From Ensifer oleiphilus (GTDB lineage: Bacteria; Pseudomonadota; Alphaproteobacteria; Rhizobiales; Rhizobiaceae): a DNA stretch of 64,000 nt. The position numbers and the translations under genes are program-made. Location: positions 971,666-1,035,665 of the forward strand of contig NZ_JABWDU010000002.1 in NCBI RefSeq assembly GCF_013371465.1, written 5' to 3'. The notes beneath the pieces are model-generated. The model was not told where the DNA came from, did not search any database, and was given only the letters and a program-made list of their open reading frames with translations. The stretch's first letter is position 1. The number at the start of each line of letters is the position of its first letter. Positions 25,211 through 32,454 of the stretch are shown here, one piece after another.

Positions 25211-26299
25211 TCACTGCTTCACGTAGTTGGCAGTGTTGTGCTTGTCCATGACCGCCTGGAAGCGGCGGGCAAAGGCGTCGTCGGCCAGCTTCTTGCGGCG
25301 CTGGATATCCTGCGTCGACAGCATGTTCTTCTCGTGCATTTCCAGGAGATCGCCGATATGGCGCTGGGCGGCAGCACCGATGCCGGCCATCGTCTCTTCT
25401 GCGGCCGTGTCGACCTGGCTTCCGAGCGTGTTGATCTTGTGGGCGACATCCTGCTGGGCGGCCGTCTTCAACGAATCCTCAAGCGCCTTGTAGAGCACTA
25501 TGCGCTGTTCGGTATCGATGGTCAGCTTGTTGATCAGGGTGTTCTGAGCCGCGATCTGGTTGTTGAGCGAATCGACGAAGGTCTGGAACATCGAGGTGTA
25601 GCGCTCGAGTGTCTGGCTCTCGGCCAGAAGCTCCTGCTCCTTCGCCTGCTTCTCGTTGTATTCCGTCGCCAGCGCCGAGCGCTCGCCTTCAAGCTCGGTG
25701 CGCACCTTCTGTTCGGTCGAGGCGGCAATGCGGTTCTCGATGTCGAGCAGCAGCGGGTTCAATTCTTCGATGCGCTTCTGCACCGTTTCCAGATTGGACA
25801 TGGTGCCCTTGCGGCGCTCGATCACCTGGATCAGGCTCTGCTCGGAGGTCTTGTACCGCTGGTCGAGGATCGACTTCTGGTCCTTGAGGATGCCGACGAT
25901 GGTGTCGGACTTCGACAGCAACTCCTGCAGGTTGCCGGCAAGCGACATGTTGCGCACCCGGTCGGTGCGCAAACGCTGCATCTTCTGCTTGGAAAAGATA
26001 CCGATGAACTTCTCGTAGCCGGAATAGTTCTTCATGCTCTCGAACTCGGTACCGAAGATGTTCGTCGCATCTTCCAGCCCGATGATCAGGTCAGCGATGT
26101 TGGCCTCCATCACCTTCTGCTGGTTGATCACGTCCTGAATGCGGGCGTTCTCGATATCGAAATTGACGTCGCCGAGCTTGGTCTCCGACTTGGCAAACTG
26201 CTCCAGCACGACGCCGGATTGCTCAAGCTTGCCGCGCATCTGCTCGACTACGCTTTTCGTCTTCTCGATCTCCGCGTCAAAATTCTGAAGAGAAGCCAT
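25211..26299 (-). CDS. Long coiled-coil protein with TelA-like architecture
   Basis: A 362-residue cytoplasmic protein, predicted mostly alpha-helical coiled coil. Heptad-like stretches are separated by a globular KNYSGYEKFIGIFSKQKMQRL segment at about 85-105. The layout, and a C-terminal run of the kind NQIAAQNTLINKLTIDTEQR then LYKALEDSLKTA, resemble TelA (toxic-anion/tellurite resistance) proteins. In TelA the same place reads as repeated helices ending in a T/S-rich segment. This is similarity of pattern, not shown homology. GGGGGATGAT precedes the ATG at 26299. First gene of the cluster; an AT-rich TTATATAAC about 70 bp upstream could be its -10. Confidence 0.7.
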   Translation of the reverse strand: MASLQNFDAEIEKTKSVVEQMRGKLEQSGVVLEQFAKSETKLGDVNFDIENARIQDVINQQKVMEANIADLIIGLEDATNIFGTEFESMKNYSGYEKFIGIFSKQKMQRLRTDRVRNMSLAGNLQELLSKSDTIVGILKDQKSILDQRYKTSEQSLIQVIERRKGTMSNLETVQKRIEELNPLLLDIENRIAASTEQKVRTELEGERSALATEYNEKQAKEQELLAESQTLERYTSMFQTFVDSLNNQIAAQNTLINKLTIDTEQRIVLYKALEDSLKTAAQQDVAHKINTLGSQVDTAAEETMAGIGAAAQRHIGDLLEMHEKNMLSTQDIQRRKKLADDAFARRFQAVMDKHNTANYVKQ

Positions 26300-26464
26300 A
26301 TCATCCCCCTGGATCGGTCGAGGCAACAGATGCCATCCGGGCCAAATTATTCAGCCTTCGATTGCAGTTATATAAAGGGTGTTTATCGAAAGAGAACAAG
26401 CCTAGCTGGCCGGCTTTTTTGGTCAACCGTACCGTCGAAGTGCTTGAGATATCGAAGGCATTGC

Positions 26465-26851
26465 CTATTTGGCGGCAGATGGGTCCTTGAGGTAGGCAAT
26501 GACGTCGGCAATGTCCTGCGGCTTCTTCAGTCCGACAAAGCTCATCTTGGTACCGCCCACCATCGCCTTGGGGCTCATGAGATATTCACTCAGCGTCGCC
26601 TCGTCCCAGACATGCCCTTCCGCGCCGAACGCCTTCATGGCATCCGAATAGCTGTAGTCGGGGATGGATGCGGCTGGGCGACCGATGAGACCCATCAGGC
26701 TCGGGCCCACCCGGTTGTTCGGTTCGGTTGCCGTGTGGCAGGCCCCGCATTTGCGGAAAACGGCGGCCCCAGTCTTGGCATCGCCGCCGGCATAGACGGG
26801 CGCCGCCCCGAGACAGAGACAGAGCAGGAGAGACGAAAACAGACGCGGCAT
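26465..26851 (-). CDS. Class I c-type cytochrome, periplasmic
   Basis: A 128-residue exported haem protein. A signal peptide (about 1-21, ...APVYA) precedes the CGACH haem-binding motif (Cys35, Cys38, His39). Met103 in GGTKMSFVG is the expected sixth ligand. The size and KMSFVGLKKPQDIADVIAYL ending are those of mitochondrial-type/cytochrome c2-like carriers. The start at 26851 gives a good signal peptide; upstream open codons add a Cys/Ser-rich stretch and were excluded. It probably carries electrons in respiration; partners are not in the window. Confidence 0.9.
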   Translation of the reverse strand: MPRLFSSLLLCLCLGAAPVYAGGDAKTGAAVFRKCGACHTATEPNNRVGPSLMGLIGRPAASIPDYSYSDAMKAFGAEGHVWDEATLSEYLMSPKAMVGGTKMSFVGLKKPQDIADVIAYLKDPSAAK

Positions 26852-27020
26852 CGGAGACCTCATCGAGCAACTACGGGACCAGCATGACATCCCGCATGCA
26901 TCGTCCTCAAGACGCCATGCCGTCGCACCACGGCACCGTCCATCAATCGGTGCCTGAAGGAAATGTCACGACGCTGCAAAATCGCGGCATAAGGCCTTGA
27001 ACAGACTCCGGTTTACGCCG

Positions 27021-27614
27021 TCAGGCAGGGTCGCAGCGCATCTTGTCTTCCCAGTGGCGCCGGCAATAGGAGACATATTTCTCGTTGCCGCCGACCTCGA
27101 CCTGGGCACCCTCGCGAACGACGTTGCCGTGCCCGTCGAGGCGAACGACCATGGTCGCCTTGCGACCGCAGTCGCAGATGGTGCGCACTTCGCGCAGTTC
27201 GTCGGCAATGGCCAAGAGCGCCATCGAGCCCGGAAAAAGTTTGCCCTGGAAATCGGTGCGCAATCCGTAGGCCATGACGGGGATCCCGATCCGGTCGGCG
27301 ACCCGCGCCAGTTGCCAGACCTGCTCCTCGTCGAGGAACTGGGCTTCGTCGACGAAGACGCAGGCAATCTTGCCCATGCCGTCGGTGTTGAGCGTTTCGA
27401 TCAACGCGTAAAGATCGTCGCCGCCGTGGAAGGGAATGGCGTCCGCATCGAGACCGATGCGCGACGAGATGCGCCCGGTGCCAGCCCGATCGTCGAATGC
27501 CGCGATCAGCATGACGACGCGCATGCCGCGTTCCTGATAGTTGTAGGACGCCTGCAGCAGCAACGTGCTCTTGCCTGCATTCATCGTGGCATAGCTGAAA
27601 TAGAGTTTGGCCAT
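27021..27614 (-). CDS. tdk: Thymidine kinase
   Basis: A 197-residue type II thymidine kinase that salvages thymidine with ATP. It shows the P-loop SYATMNAGKST (from residue 7) and Walker B-like CVFVDEAQFL. The structural zinc site has CDCG and YCRRHWEDKMRC. Length is normal for the family. It is divergent from choX (269 bp gap) and has no obvious partner downstream. Confidence 0.94.
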   Translation of the reverse strand: MAKLYFSYATMNAGKSTLLLQASYNYQERGMRVVMLIAAFDDRAGTGRISSRIGLDADAIPFHGGDDLYALIETLNTDGMGKIACVFVDEAQFLDEEQVWQLARVADRIGIPVMAYGLRTDFQGKLFPGSMALLAIADELREVRTICDCGRKATMVVRLDGHGNVVREGAQVEVGGNEKYVSYCRRHWEDKMRCDPA

Positions 27615-27764
27615 ATCCTACCGTTTCCGGAATCGTCTCGCCGGTACATGACGAGGCTTGGCCCCGAAGGCCAGAGCCTGTTTGCGCGACCCACAGTTTT
27701 TCGCCCGACTTGACCATTTCGTGGGCATTGCGACATTCTGCGTCGCAGCGTGCATCCCGTCCGC

Positions 27765-27779
27765 GTATTGACGCAATAC
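27765..27779. promoter_or_regulatory. Inverted repeat in the tdk-choX gap
   Basis: A perfect 6-bp-arm palindrome, GTATTG ACG CAATAC, about 105 bp before choX. It could be an operator for choline-responsive control. No regulator is assigned. Confidence 0.35.
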
Positions 27780-27820
27780 ACTTCCTTCGACATCAAAGCG
27801 CTTGAATTCGCTATCCAATG

Positions 27821-27856
27821 GTGTTTGGCTAAAACTCCAAAGTGTTTGGCTAAAAC
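27821..27856 (+). repeat. Tandem direct repeat just upstream of choX
   Basis: GTGTTTGGCTAAAAC occurs twice (27821-27835 and 27842-27856), identical, with starts 21 bp apart, which is two helical turns. The second copy ends 27 bp before the choX ATG. Two same-facing sites at this spacing are the usual target layout of AraC-family dimers. Which protein binds is unknown. Confidence 0.6.
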
Positions 27857-27883
27857 AATAATAGAGGCAGGGGAACGACAACG

Positions 27884-28840
27884 ATGAACAAAGCACTCTC
27901 TCTCAAATTCATGCTCGCGGGCGCCGTATCGGTGGCTGCCCTGGTTGCGGGAAACGCCGCGGCAGCCGAGCCTGAAAGCTGTGGCACCGTCCGTTTCTCC
28001 GACGTCGGATGGACGGATATCACAGCCACCACCGCCACGGTCTCCGCCGTGCTCAAGGGCCTCGGCTATCAGACGGATATCAAGGTTCTCTCGGTGCCGG
28101 TCACCTACACCTCGCTGAAGAACAAGGACATCGACGTCTTCCTCGGCAACTGGATGCCGACCCAGGAAAACGACGTTCGCCCCTATCTCGACGACAAATC
28201 GGTCGAATCCTTCGGCCCGAACCTCGAAGGCGCGAAATACACGCTGGCGACCAACGCCAAGGGTGCCGAACTCGGCATCAAGGACTTCAAGGACATCGCC
28301 GCCCAGAAAGACGCGCTCGAAGGCAAGATCTATGGCATCGAGCCGGGCAATGATGGCAACCGCCTGATCATCGACATGGTCGACAAGGACACGTTCGGCC
28401 TCAAGGGCTTCGAAGTCGTCGAATCCTCCGAACAGGGCATGCTGGCGCAGGTCGCCCGCTCCGAAAAGGACGGCGCTCCCATCGTGTTCCTCGGCTGGGA
28501 GCCGCACCCGATGAACGCCAATTTCAAGCTCACCTATCTCTCCGGCGGTGACGATATCTTCGGCCCGAATTTCGGCGGCGCCACCATCTTCACCAACGTT
28601 CGTGCCGGCTACACCACCGAATGCCCGAACGTCGGCAAGCTGCTCACGAACCTCAAGTTCTCGCTGCAGATGGAAAACGAGATCATGGGCAAGATCCTCA
28701 ACGACGGCAAGGAACCGGACGCCGCCGCCACGGAATGGCTGAAGGCCAACCCGACGGCGATCGAACCGTGGCTCGCCGGCGTCACCACCAAGGATGGCGG
28801 CGAAGGCCTCGCCGCGGCCAAGACCGCGCTCGGACTCTGA
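27884..28840 (+). CDS. choX: Choline-binding protein of the Cho ABC importer
   Basis: A 318-residue periplasmic binding protein for choline (and acetylcholine in S. meliloti). The signal peptide covers about 1-27 (...AAAA, then EPESCG). The mature part opens GTVRFSDVGWTDITATTATV and holds aromatic residues in VFLGNWMPTQ and VFLGWEPHPMN, which form the cation-binding aromatic box in ProX/OpuAC-type folds. It is followed by a strong terminator, then choW and choV. GGGGAACGACAACG precedes the ATG. Tandem repeats upstream suggest activator control. Imported choline serves as osmoprotectant precursor and carbon/nitrogen source. Confidence 0.95.
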   Translation: MNKALSLKFMLAGAVSVAALVAGNAAAAEPESCGTVRFSDVGWTDITATTATVSAVLKGLGYQTDIKVLSVPVTYTSLKNKDIDVFLGNWMPTQENDVRPYLDDKSVESFGPNLEGAKYTLATNAKGAELGIKDFKDIAAQKDALEGKIYGIEPGNDGNRLIIDMVDKDTFGLKGFEVVESSEQGMLAQVARSEKDGAPIVFLGWEPHPMNANFKLTYLSGGDDIFGPNFGGATIFTNVRAGYTTECPNVGKLLTNLKFSLQMENEIMGKILNDGKEPDAAATEWLKANPTAIEPWLAGVTTKDGGEGLAAAKTALGL

Positions 28841-28848
28841 CCGACGAC

Positions 28849-28876
28849 AAGGCGGGGCAAGACCCCGCCTTTTTTT
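28849..28876 (+). terminator. Intra-operon terminator between choX and choW
   Basis: AAGGCGGGG (28849-28857) pairs with CCCCGCCTT (28863-28871) around CAAGA and runs into seven Ts. It probably lets most transcripts stop after choX, yielding more binding protein than permease. Confidence 0.85.
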
Positions 28877-28923
28877 CACCGCATCGCGCGATATTGTTGA
28901 TCTGACGAGACGGATTTACCCCT

Positions 28924-29769
28924 GTGGAATTTCTGACCGAATACCGCATTCCCATCGGCGGCTGGGCCAAGGCGTTCGTCGACTGGCTGACGACGAACTT
29001 CGAGCTGTTCTTCGACCAACTTGCCCGTTTCCTGTCGGGCGTCGTCGGCATCCTGCTCTATATCCTGCAGACGCCGCACCCGCTGATCGTGGTGGCGGTC
29101 ATCACTGGGCTCGCCTGGTGGTTCCGCCGTTCGATCGGCATTACGCTTTTCACCGGCCTCGGTCTTCTCCTGATCATCAACCAGGGCTACTGGAAGGAGA
29201 CGACGGAGACGCTGGCGCTGGTTCTGGCCGCCAGTGTCGTCAGCATGGCCGTCGGCGTTCCGCTCGGCATTGCCGCTGCGCGCCGGGCCTGGGTCTATTC
29301 CGTCATGCGGCCGATCCTCGACCTGATGCAGACGATCCCGACCTTCGTCTACCTGATCCCTGCGCTAATCCTCTTCGGCCTCGGCATGGTGCCCGGCCTG
29401 ATCGCTACGGTGATCTTCGCCATTCCGGCGCCCATCCGCCTCACCCGCCTCGGCATCATCTCGACGCCGCCATCGCTGGTGGAAGCAGCACAGGCCTTCG
29501 GCGCAACGCCCGGCCAGGTGCTGCGTAAGGTCGAGTTGCCCTTCGCCATGCCGCAGATCATGGCGGGTCTGACCCAGACGATCATGCTCTCGTTGTCGAT
29601 GGTGGTCATCGCCGCTCTCGTCGGCGCCAACGGCCTCGGCGTTCCCGTGCTGCGGGCGCTGAACTCGGTGAACGTCGCCAAGGGTTTCGAGGCCGGTCTC
29701 TGCATCGTCATCCTTGCCATCATTCTCGACCGCCTGTTCCGCTCGTCCGACGAAGGAGAAGGCGCATGA
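28924..29769 (+). CDS. choW: Choline ABC transporter permease
   Basis: A 281-residue inner-membrane permease of the ProW/OpuAB type for choline import, read from a GTG at 28924. About six to seven hydrophobic segments are seen. The BPD-type permease loop motif appears as EAAQAFGATPGQVLRKVELP (the EAA loop that contacts the ATPase). It has no strong ribosome site upstream, fitting partial read-through from choX. It overlaps choV by 4 bp (ATGA). Confidence 0.93.
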   Translation: MEFLTEYRIPIGGWAKAFVDWLTTNFELFFDQLARFLSGVVGILLYILQTPHPLIVVAVITGLAWWFRRSIGITLFTGLGLLLIINQGYWKETTETLALVLAASVVSMAVGVPLGIAAARRAWVYSVMRPILDLMQTIPTFVYLIPALILFGLGMVPGLIATVIFAIPAPIRLTRLGIISTPPSLVEAAQAFGATPGQVLRKVELPFAMPQIMAGLTQTIMLSLSMVVIAALVGANGLGVPVLRALNSVNVAKGFEAGLCIVILAIILDRLFRSSDEGEGA

Positions 29770-30815
29770 CCGACGCCGTCATTTTCAAGAATGTCGACAT
29801 CATCTTCGGCAACAACCCGCAGACCGCACTGCAGATGGTCGATCAGGGCAAGACCCGCGACGAGATCGGCGCCGCCACCGGCCTGGTGCTCGGCGTCGCC
29901 GGTGCGACGCTATCGATCAAAGAAGGCGAGATCCTTGTCTTGATGGGGCTCTCGGGCTCGGGCAAATCGACGCTGCTTCGCGCCGTCAACGGCCTTGCGC
30001 CAGTCGTTCGCGGCGAGGTCGAGGTGAAGACGGCAAACGGGCCGCTCAATCCCTACCGCACTAGTCCCAAGTCGCTGCGCGATTTCCGCATGCACACCGT
30101 GTCGATGGTGTTTCAGCAGTTTGCGCTCCTGCCCTGGCGCACCGTCGCCGACAATGTCGGCTTCGGCCTCGAACTGGCCGGCATGCCCGACGCCGAACGC
30201 AAGGCCCGCGTCGGCGAACAGCTTGAACTCGTCAATCTGACGAAGTGGGCAGGCCGCAAGGTCAACGAGCTTTCGGGCGGCATGCAGCAGCGCGTCGGCC
30301 TTGCCCGCGCCTTTGCGACCGGTGCGCCGATCCTGTTGATGGACGAACCGTTCTCGGCGCTGGACCCGCTGATCCGCACGCGGCTTCAGGACGAACTGCT
30401 TGAGTTCCAGCGTCGACTGAAGAAGACCATCGTCTTCGTCAGTCATGACCTCGACGAGGCGTTCCGCATCGGCAACCGCATCGCCATAATGGAAGGCGGC
30501 CGCATCATCCAGTGCGGCACGCCGCAGGACATCGTCAGAAACCCGGCCAACCAGTATGTCGCCGATTTCGTCCAGCACATGAACCCGATCACCATGCTGA
30601 CGGCCAAGGACGTGATGCAGACCGGCGTCCAACGCGGTGCGACCGTTGCGGGCGTGACGGCAACCGCCAAGCCGACGACACCGCTCGTCGATATCCTCGA
30701 CGCCATGTCCCGCCAGCCGGGCAGCGTCGGCGTCGTCGACAACGGCTCCGTGGTCGGCACGATCAACGCGCAGAACATCGTCGAAGGCCTGACGCGACAC
30801 CGCAACAAAAGTTGA
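29766..30815 (+). CDS. choV: Choline ABC transporter ATP-binding protein
   Basis: A 349-residue ATPase of the quaternary-amine (ProV/OpuAA) class that powers choline uptake. Walker A is GLSGSGKSTLLR, the Q-loop region VFQQFALLPWRTV, the ABC signature LSGGMQQRVGLARA, and Walker B ILLMDEPFSALD. The ~40-residue N-terminal extension before the P-loop domain and the short C-terminal extension (ITMLTAKDVMQTGV onward, CBS-like remnant) are typical of this subfamily. The gene is coupled to choW by overlapping start and stop. A good terminator follows. Confidence 0.95.
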   Translation: MTDAVIFKNVDIIFGNNPQTALQMVDQGKTRDEIGAATGLVLGVAGATLSIKEGEILVLMGLSGSGKSTLLRAVNGLAPVVRGEVEVKTANGPLNPYRTSPKSLRDFRMHTVSMVFQQFALLPWRTVADNVGFGLELAGMPDAERKARVGEQLELVNLTKWAGRKVNELSGGMQQRVGLARAFATGAPILLMDEPFSALDPLIRTRLQDELLEFQRRLKKTIVFVSHDLDEAFRIGNRIAIMEGGRIIQCGTPQDIVRNPANQYVADFVQHMNPITMLTAKDVMQTGVQRGATVAGVTATAKPTTPLVDILDAMSRQPGSVGVVDNGSVVGTINAQNIVEGLTRHRNKS

Positions 30816-30837
30816 CTAAAGCGCACAAGAAGCCAAT

Positions 30838-30866
30838 AAAAGCCCGGACCCTGTTCCGGGCTTTTT
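30838..30866 (+). terminator. Terminator of the choXWV operon
   Basis: AAAGCCCGGA (30839-30848) pairs with TCCGGGCTTT (30855-30864) and continues into further Ts. Confidence 0.85.
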
Positions 30867-30903
30867 CGTCTGGAACCGGACCGAAGATCAGGAAGGACGA
30901 CGA

Positions 30904-31647
30904 ATGACCGACAAGCCGAATGTACTGCGCGAGACCGATGACGAAGCGCGCAAGCTGGCGCATACGCTTTTGCGCGGCGCGCGCAGCGGTTCGCTTGCGG
31001 CCATCGAACCAGAGAGCGGCGGCTTCCCCTTCGTCAGTCGCGTCCTCGTCGGCATGGACGTCGACGGTGTGCCGCTGATCCTGATTTCCAAATTGTCGAC
31101 CCACACAAAGGCACTGCTCGCCGACACGCGCGCTTCGCTGCTGACGGGGGAACCGGGCAAGGGCGACCCCCTCGCCCATCCAAGGCTCACGGTACAGTGC
31201 GAGGCCGAAGCGGTTGCACGCGATTCGGAGGCGCATGCCCGCATCCGCGAGCGGTTCGTCCGTCGTCACCCGAAATCGAAGCTCTATGTCGACTTCCCCG
31301 ACTTCGGTTTCTTCCGTCTGAACCCGTTACGTGCCAGCCTTAACGGTGGCTTTGGTCGGGCTTACGTGCTCACGGCAGAGGATCTGGTGATCGAATCAGC
31401 GGCAACCGTATCGCTCGCAGCGATGGAAGCCGGCGCCATCGCGCACATGAACGCCGATCACGCCGAAGCGGTCAAGTTTTACGCTGAAAGGCTCTGCAAT
31501 GCCCCGGAAGGCGACTGGAAGGTCGTCGGCATCGACGCCGCCGGCCTGGATCTGGCCTATGGCGACCAATTGAAACGGCTCGAGTTTCCTGCGCCAATGC
31601 GGGACAGCTCGGAGTTACGGCCACTTTTACGCGAACTTTACGGTTAA
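30904..31647 (+). CDS. HugZ-family / pyridoxamine-phosphate-oxidase-like protein
   Basis: A 247-residue protein. An N-terminal FMN-binding-like split barrel (residues about 10-160) shows LRGARSGSLAAIEPESGGFPFVSRV and SKLSTHTKALLADTRASLLTGEPG. A C-terminal DUF2470-like part follows, with IAHMNADHAEAVKFYAERLCN. That two-domain layout matches HugZ-type haem-iron utilisation proteins. The haem receptor is 16 kb away, so no operon link. AGGAAGGACGACGA precedes the ATG. Confidence 0.85.
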   Translation: MTDKPNVLRETDDEARKLAHTLLRGARSGSLAAIEPESGGFPFVSRVLVGMDVDGVPLILISKLSTHTKALLADTRASLLTGEPGKGDPLAHPRLTVQCEAEAVARDSEAHARIRERFVRRHPKSKLYVDFPDFGFFRLNPLRASLNGGFGRAYVLTAEDLVIESAATVSLAAMEAGAIAHMNADHAEAVKFYAERLCNAPEGDWKVVGIDAAGLDLAYGDQLKRLEFPAPMRDSSELRPLLRELYG

Positions 31648-31694
31648 TCGCTCGCAAGCTACCCCCATTTCTTGCAGTAGGTAGTTGCCCTTTT

Positions 31695-31710
31695 ATGCAT
31701 CACGACTAAT
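31695..31710. promoter_or_regulatory. Candidate NolR box in the nolR promoter
   Basis: AT-N9-CTAAT (31695-31710) is the exact reverse of the (A/T)TTAG-N9-A(T/A) NolR target I recall. It lies 45 bp before the nolR start, consistent with negative autoregulation. Confidence 0.5.
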
Positions 31711-31754
31711 TATCGTCCTTCGTCAACCATAACTACGTGTGATGTAATTTTCGC

Positions 31755-32111
31755 ATGGAGCACGCAATGCAGCCACTTTCGCCTGAAAAACATGATGAAG
31801 CTGAGATAGCAGCCGGCTTCCTCTCGGCCATGGCAAACCCTAAGCGCCTTCTCATCCTCGATTCCCTTGTCAAGGAAGAGATGGCAGTCGGCGCATTGGC
31901 CAATAAGGTGGGCTTGAGCCAGTCCGCTCTTTCCCAGCACCTGTCCAAACTGCGAGCCCAGAATCTGGTCAGCACTCGCCGTGACGCTCAGACGATCTAC
32001 TATTCCAGCTCGTCCGACGCCGTCATGAGGATTTTGGGTACGCTCTCCGATATCTACGGCGTCGACGCAAATGCCGTGGAAGAAAAGACCTTGGTCCGCC
32101 GCTCGGCCTGA
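31755..32111 (+). CDS. nolR: NolR-type transcriptional regulator (ArsR fold)
   Basis: A 118-residue winged-helix repressor. In Sinorhizobium NolR controls nodulation, exopolysaccharide and conjugation genes. FLSAMANPKRLLILDSLVKEE, LSQSALSQHLSKLRAQNLVS (recognition helix) and RRDAQTIYYSSSSDAV are almost as I remember NolR. The codons upstream spell N-F-R before this ATG, as in S. meliloti, but the triplet where that protein starts is TGT here, so translation must begin at 31755 (or 31767). S. meliloti 1021 has a broken nolR as I recall; this copy is intact. Confidence 0.92.
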   Translation: MEHAMQPLSPEKHDEAEIAAGFLSAMANPKRLLILDSLVKEEMAVGALANKVGLSQSALSQHLSKLRAQNLVSTRRDAQTIYYSSSSDAVMRILGTLSDIYGVDANAVEEKTLVRRSA

Positions 32112-32146
32112 CCTTCTCAGTCCGCAACAGGGATCAAGCCCTGAAG

Positions 32147-32183
32147 TAGCCCCACACGAGAAATCGCGCGGGGCTTATTCTTT
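32147..32183 (+). terminator. Terminator after nolR
   Basis: AGCCCC (32148-32153) pairs with GGGGCT (32170-32175) as the base of a hairpin, followed by TATTCTTTT. Confidence 0.7.
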
Positions 32184-32327
32184 TCTGGAAGATCGGCTGA
32201 CGACGCAGGCCATTGCCCGGCAGAAGCGCCCCGCTGCCCAGGCAGCCTCCATTTTGAAGGTTGCCTGGGGCTTGCCGCCGTTGTTTACGCGGCATTGAGG
32301 TTTCCGGGGCAGGATGCGCCCGGGCAC

Positions 32328-32432
32328 TACAGCGCCGCGCGTCAACGATGACGCGCAAAGGACGCTGTATCGCTTTAAACCTGCTGCATAATTTTATCCT
32401 TAAAATCGGATCCGATTTAAGGAATTATGCAG
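32328..32432. repeat. Two-hairpin intergenic repeat
   Basis: Two adjacent palindromes: TACAGCG...CGCTGTA (32328-32369, with inner GCGCGTC/GACGCGC) and CTGCATAATT...AATTATGCAG (32384-32432, with inner CCTTAAaATCGG/CCGATTTAAGG). I recognise this pair as a sequence widely repeated in Rhizobiaceae genomes, comparable to RIME elements, but cannot confirm its name. It lies directly before the oxidoreductase at 32455. Confidence 0.6.
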
Positions 32433-32454
32433 TGACAGCCGGGACATCGGGTTT

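Noticed and set aside
23981-26887. A very long open frame (968 codons) on the plus strand
   Set aside because: It is antisense to the ATPase, the 382-aa gene, the coiled-coil gene and the cytochrome gene. High-GC codon bias of the true genes leaves the opposite frame open. Its residues are rich in Arg, His, Leu and Asp without any domain.
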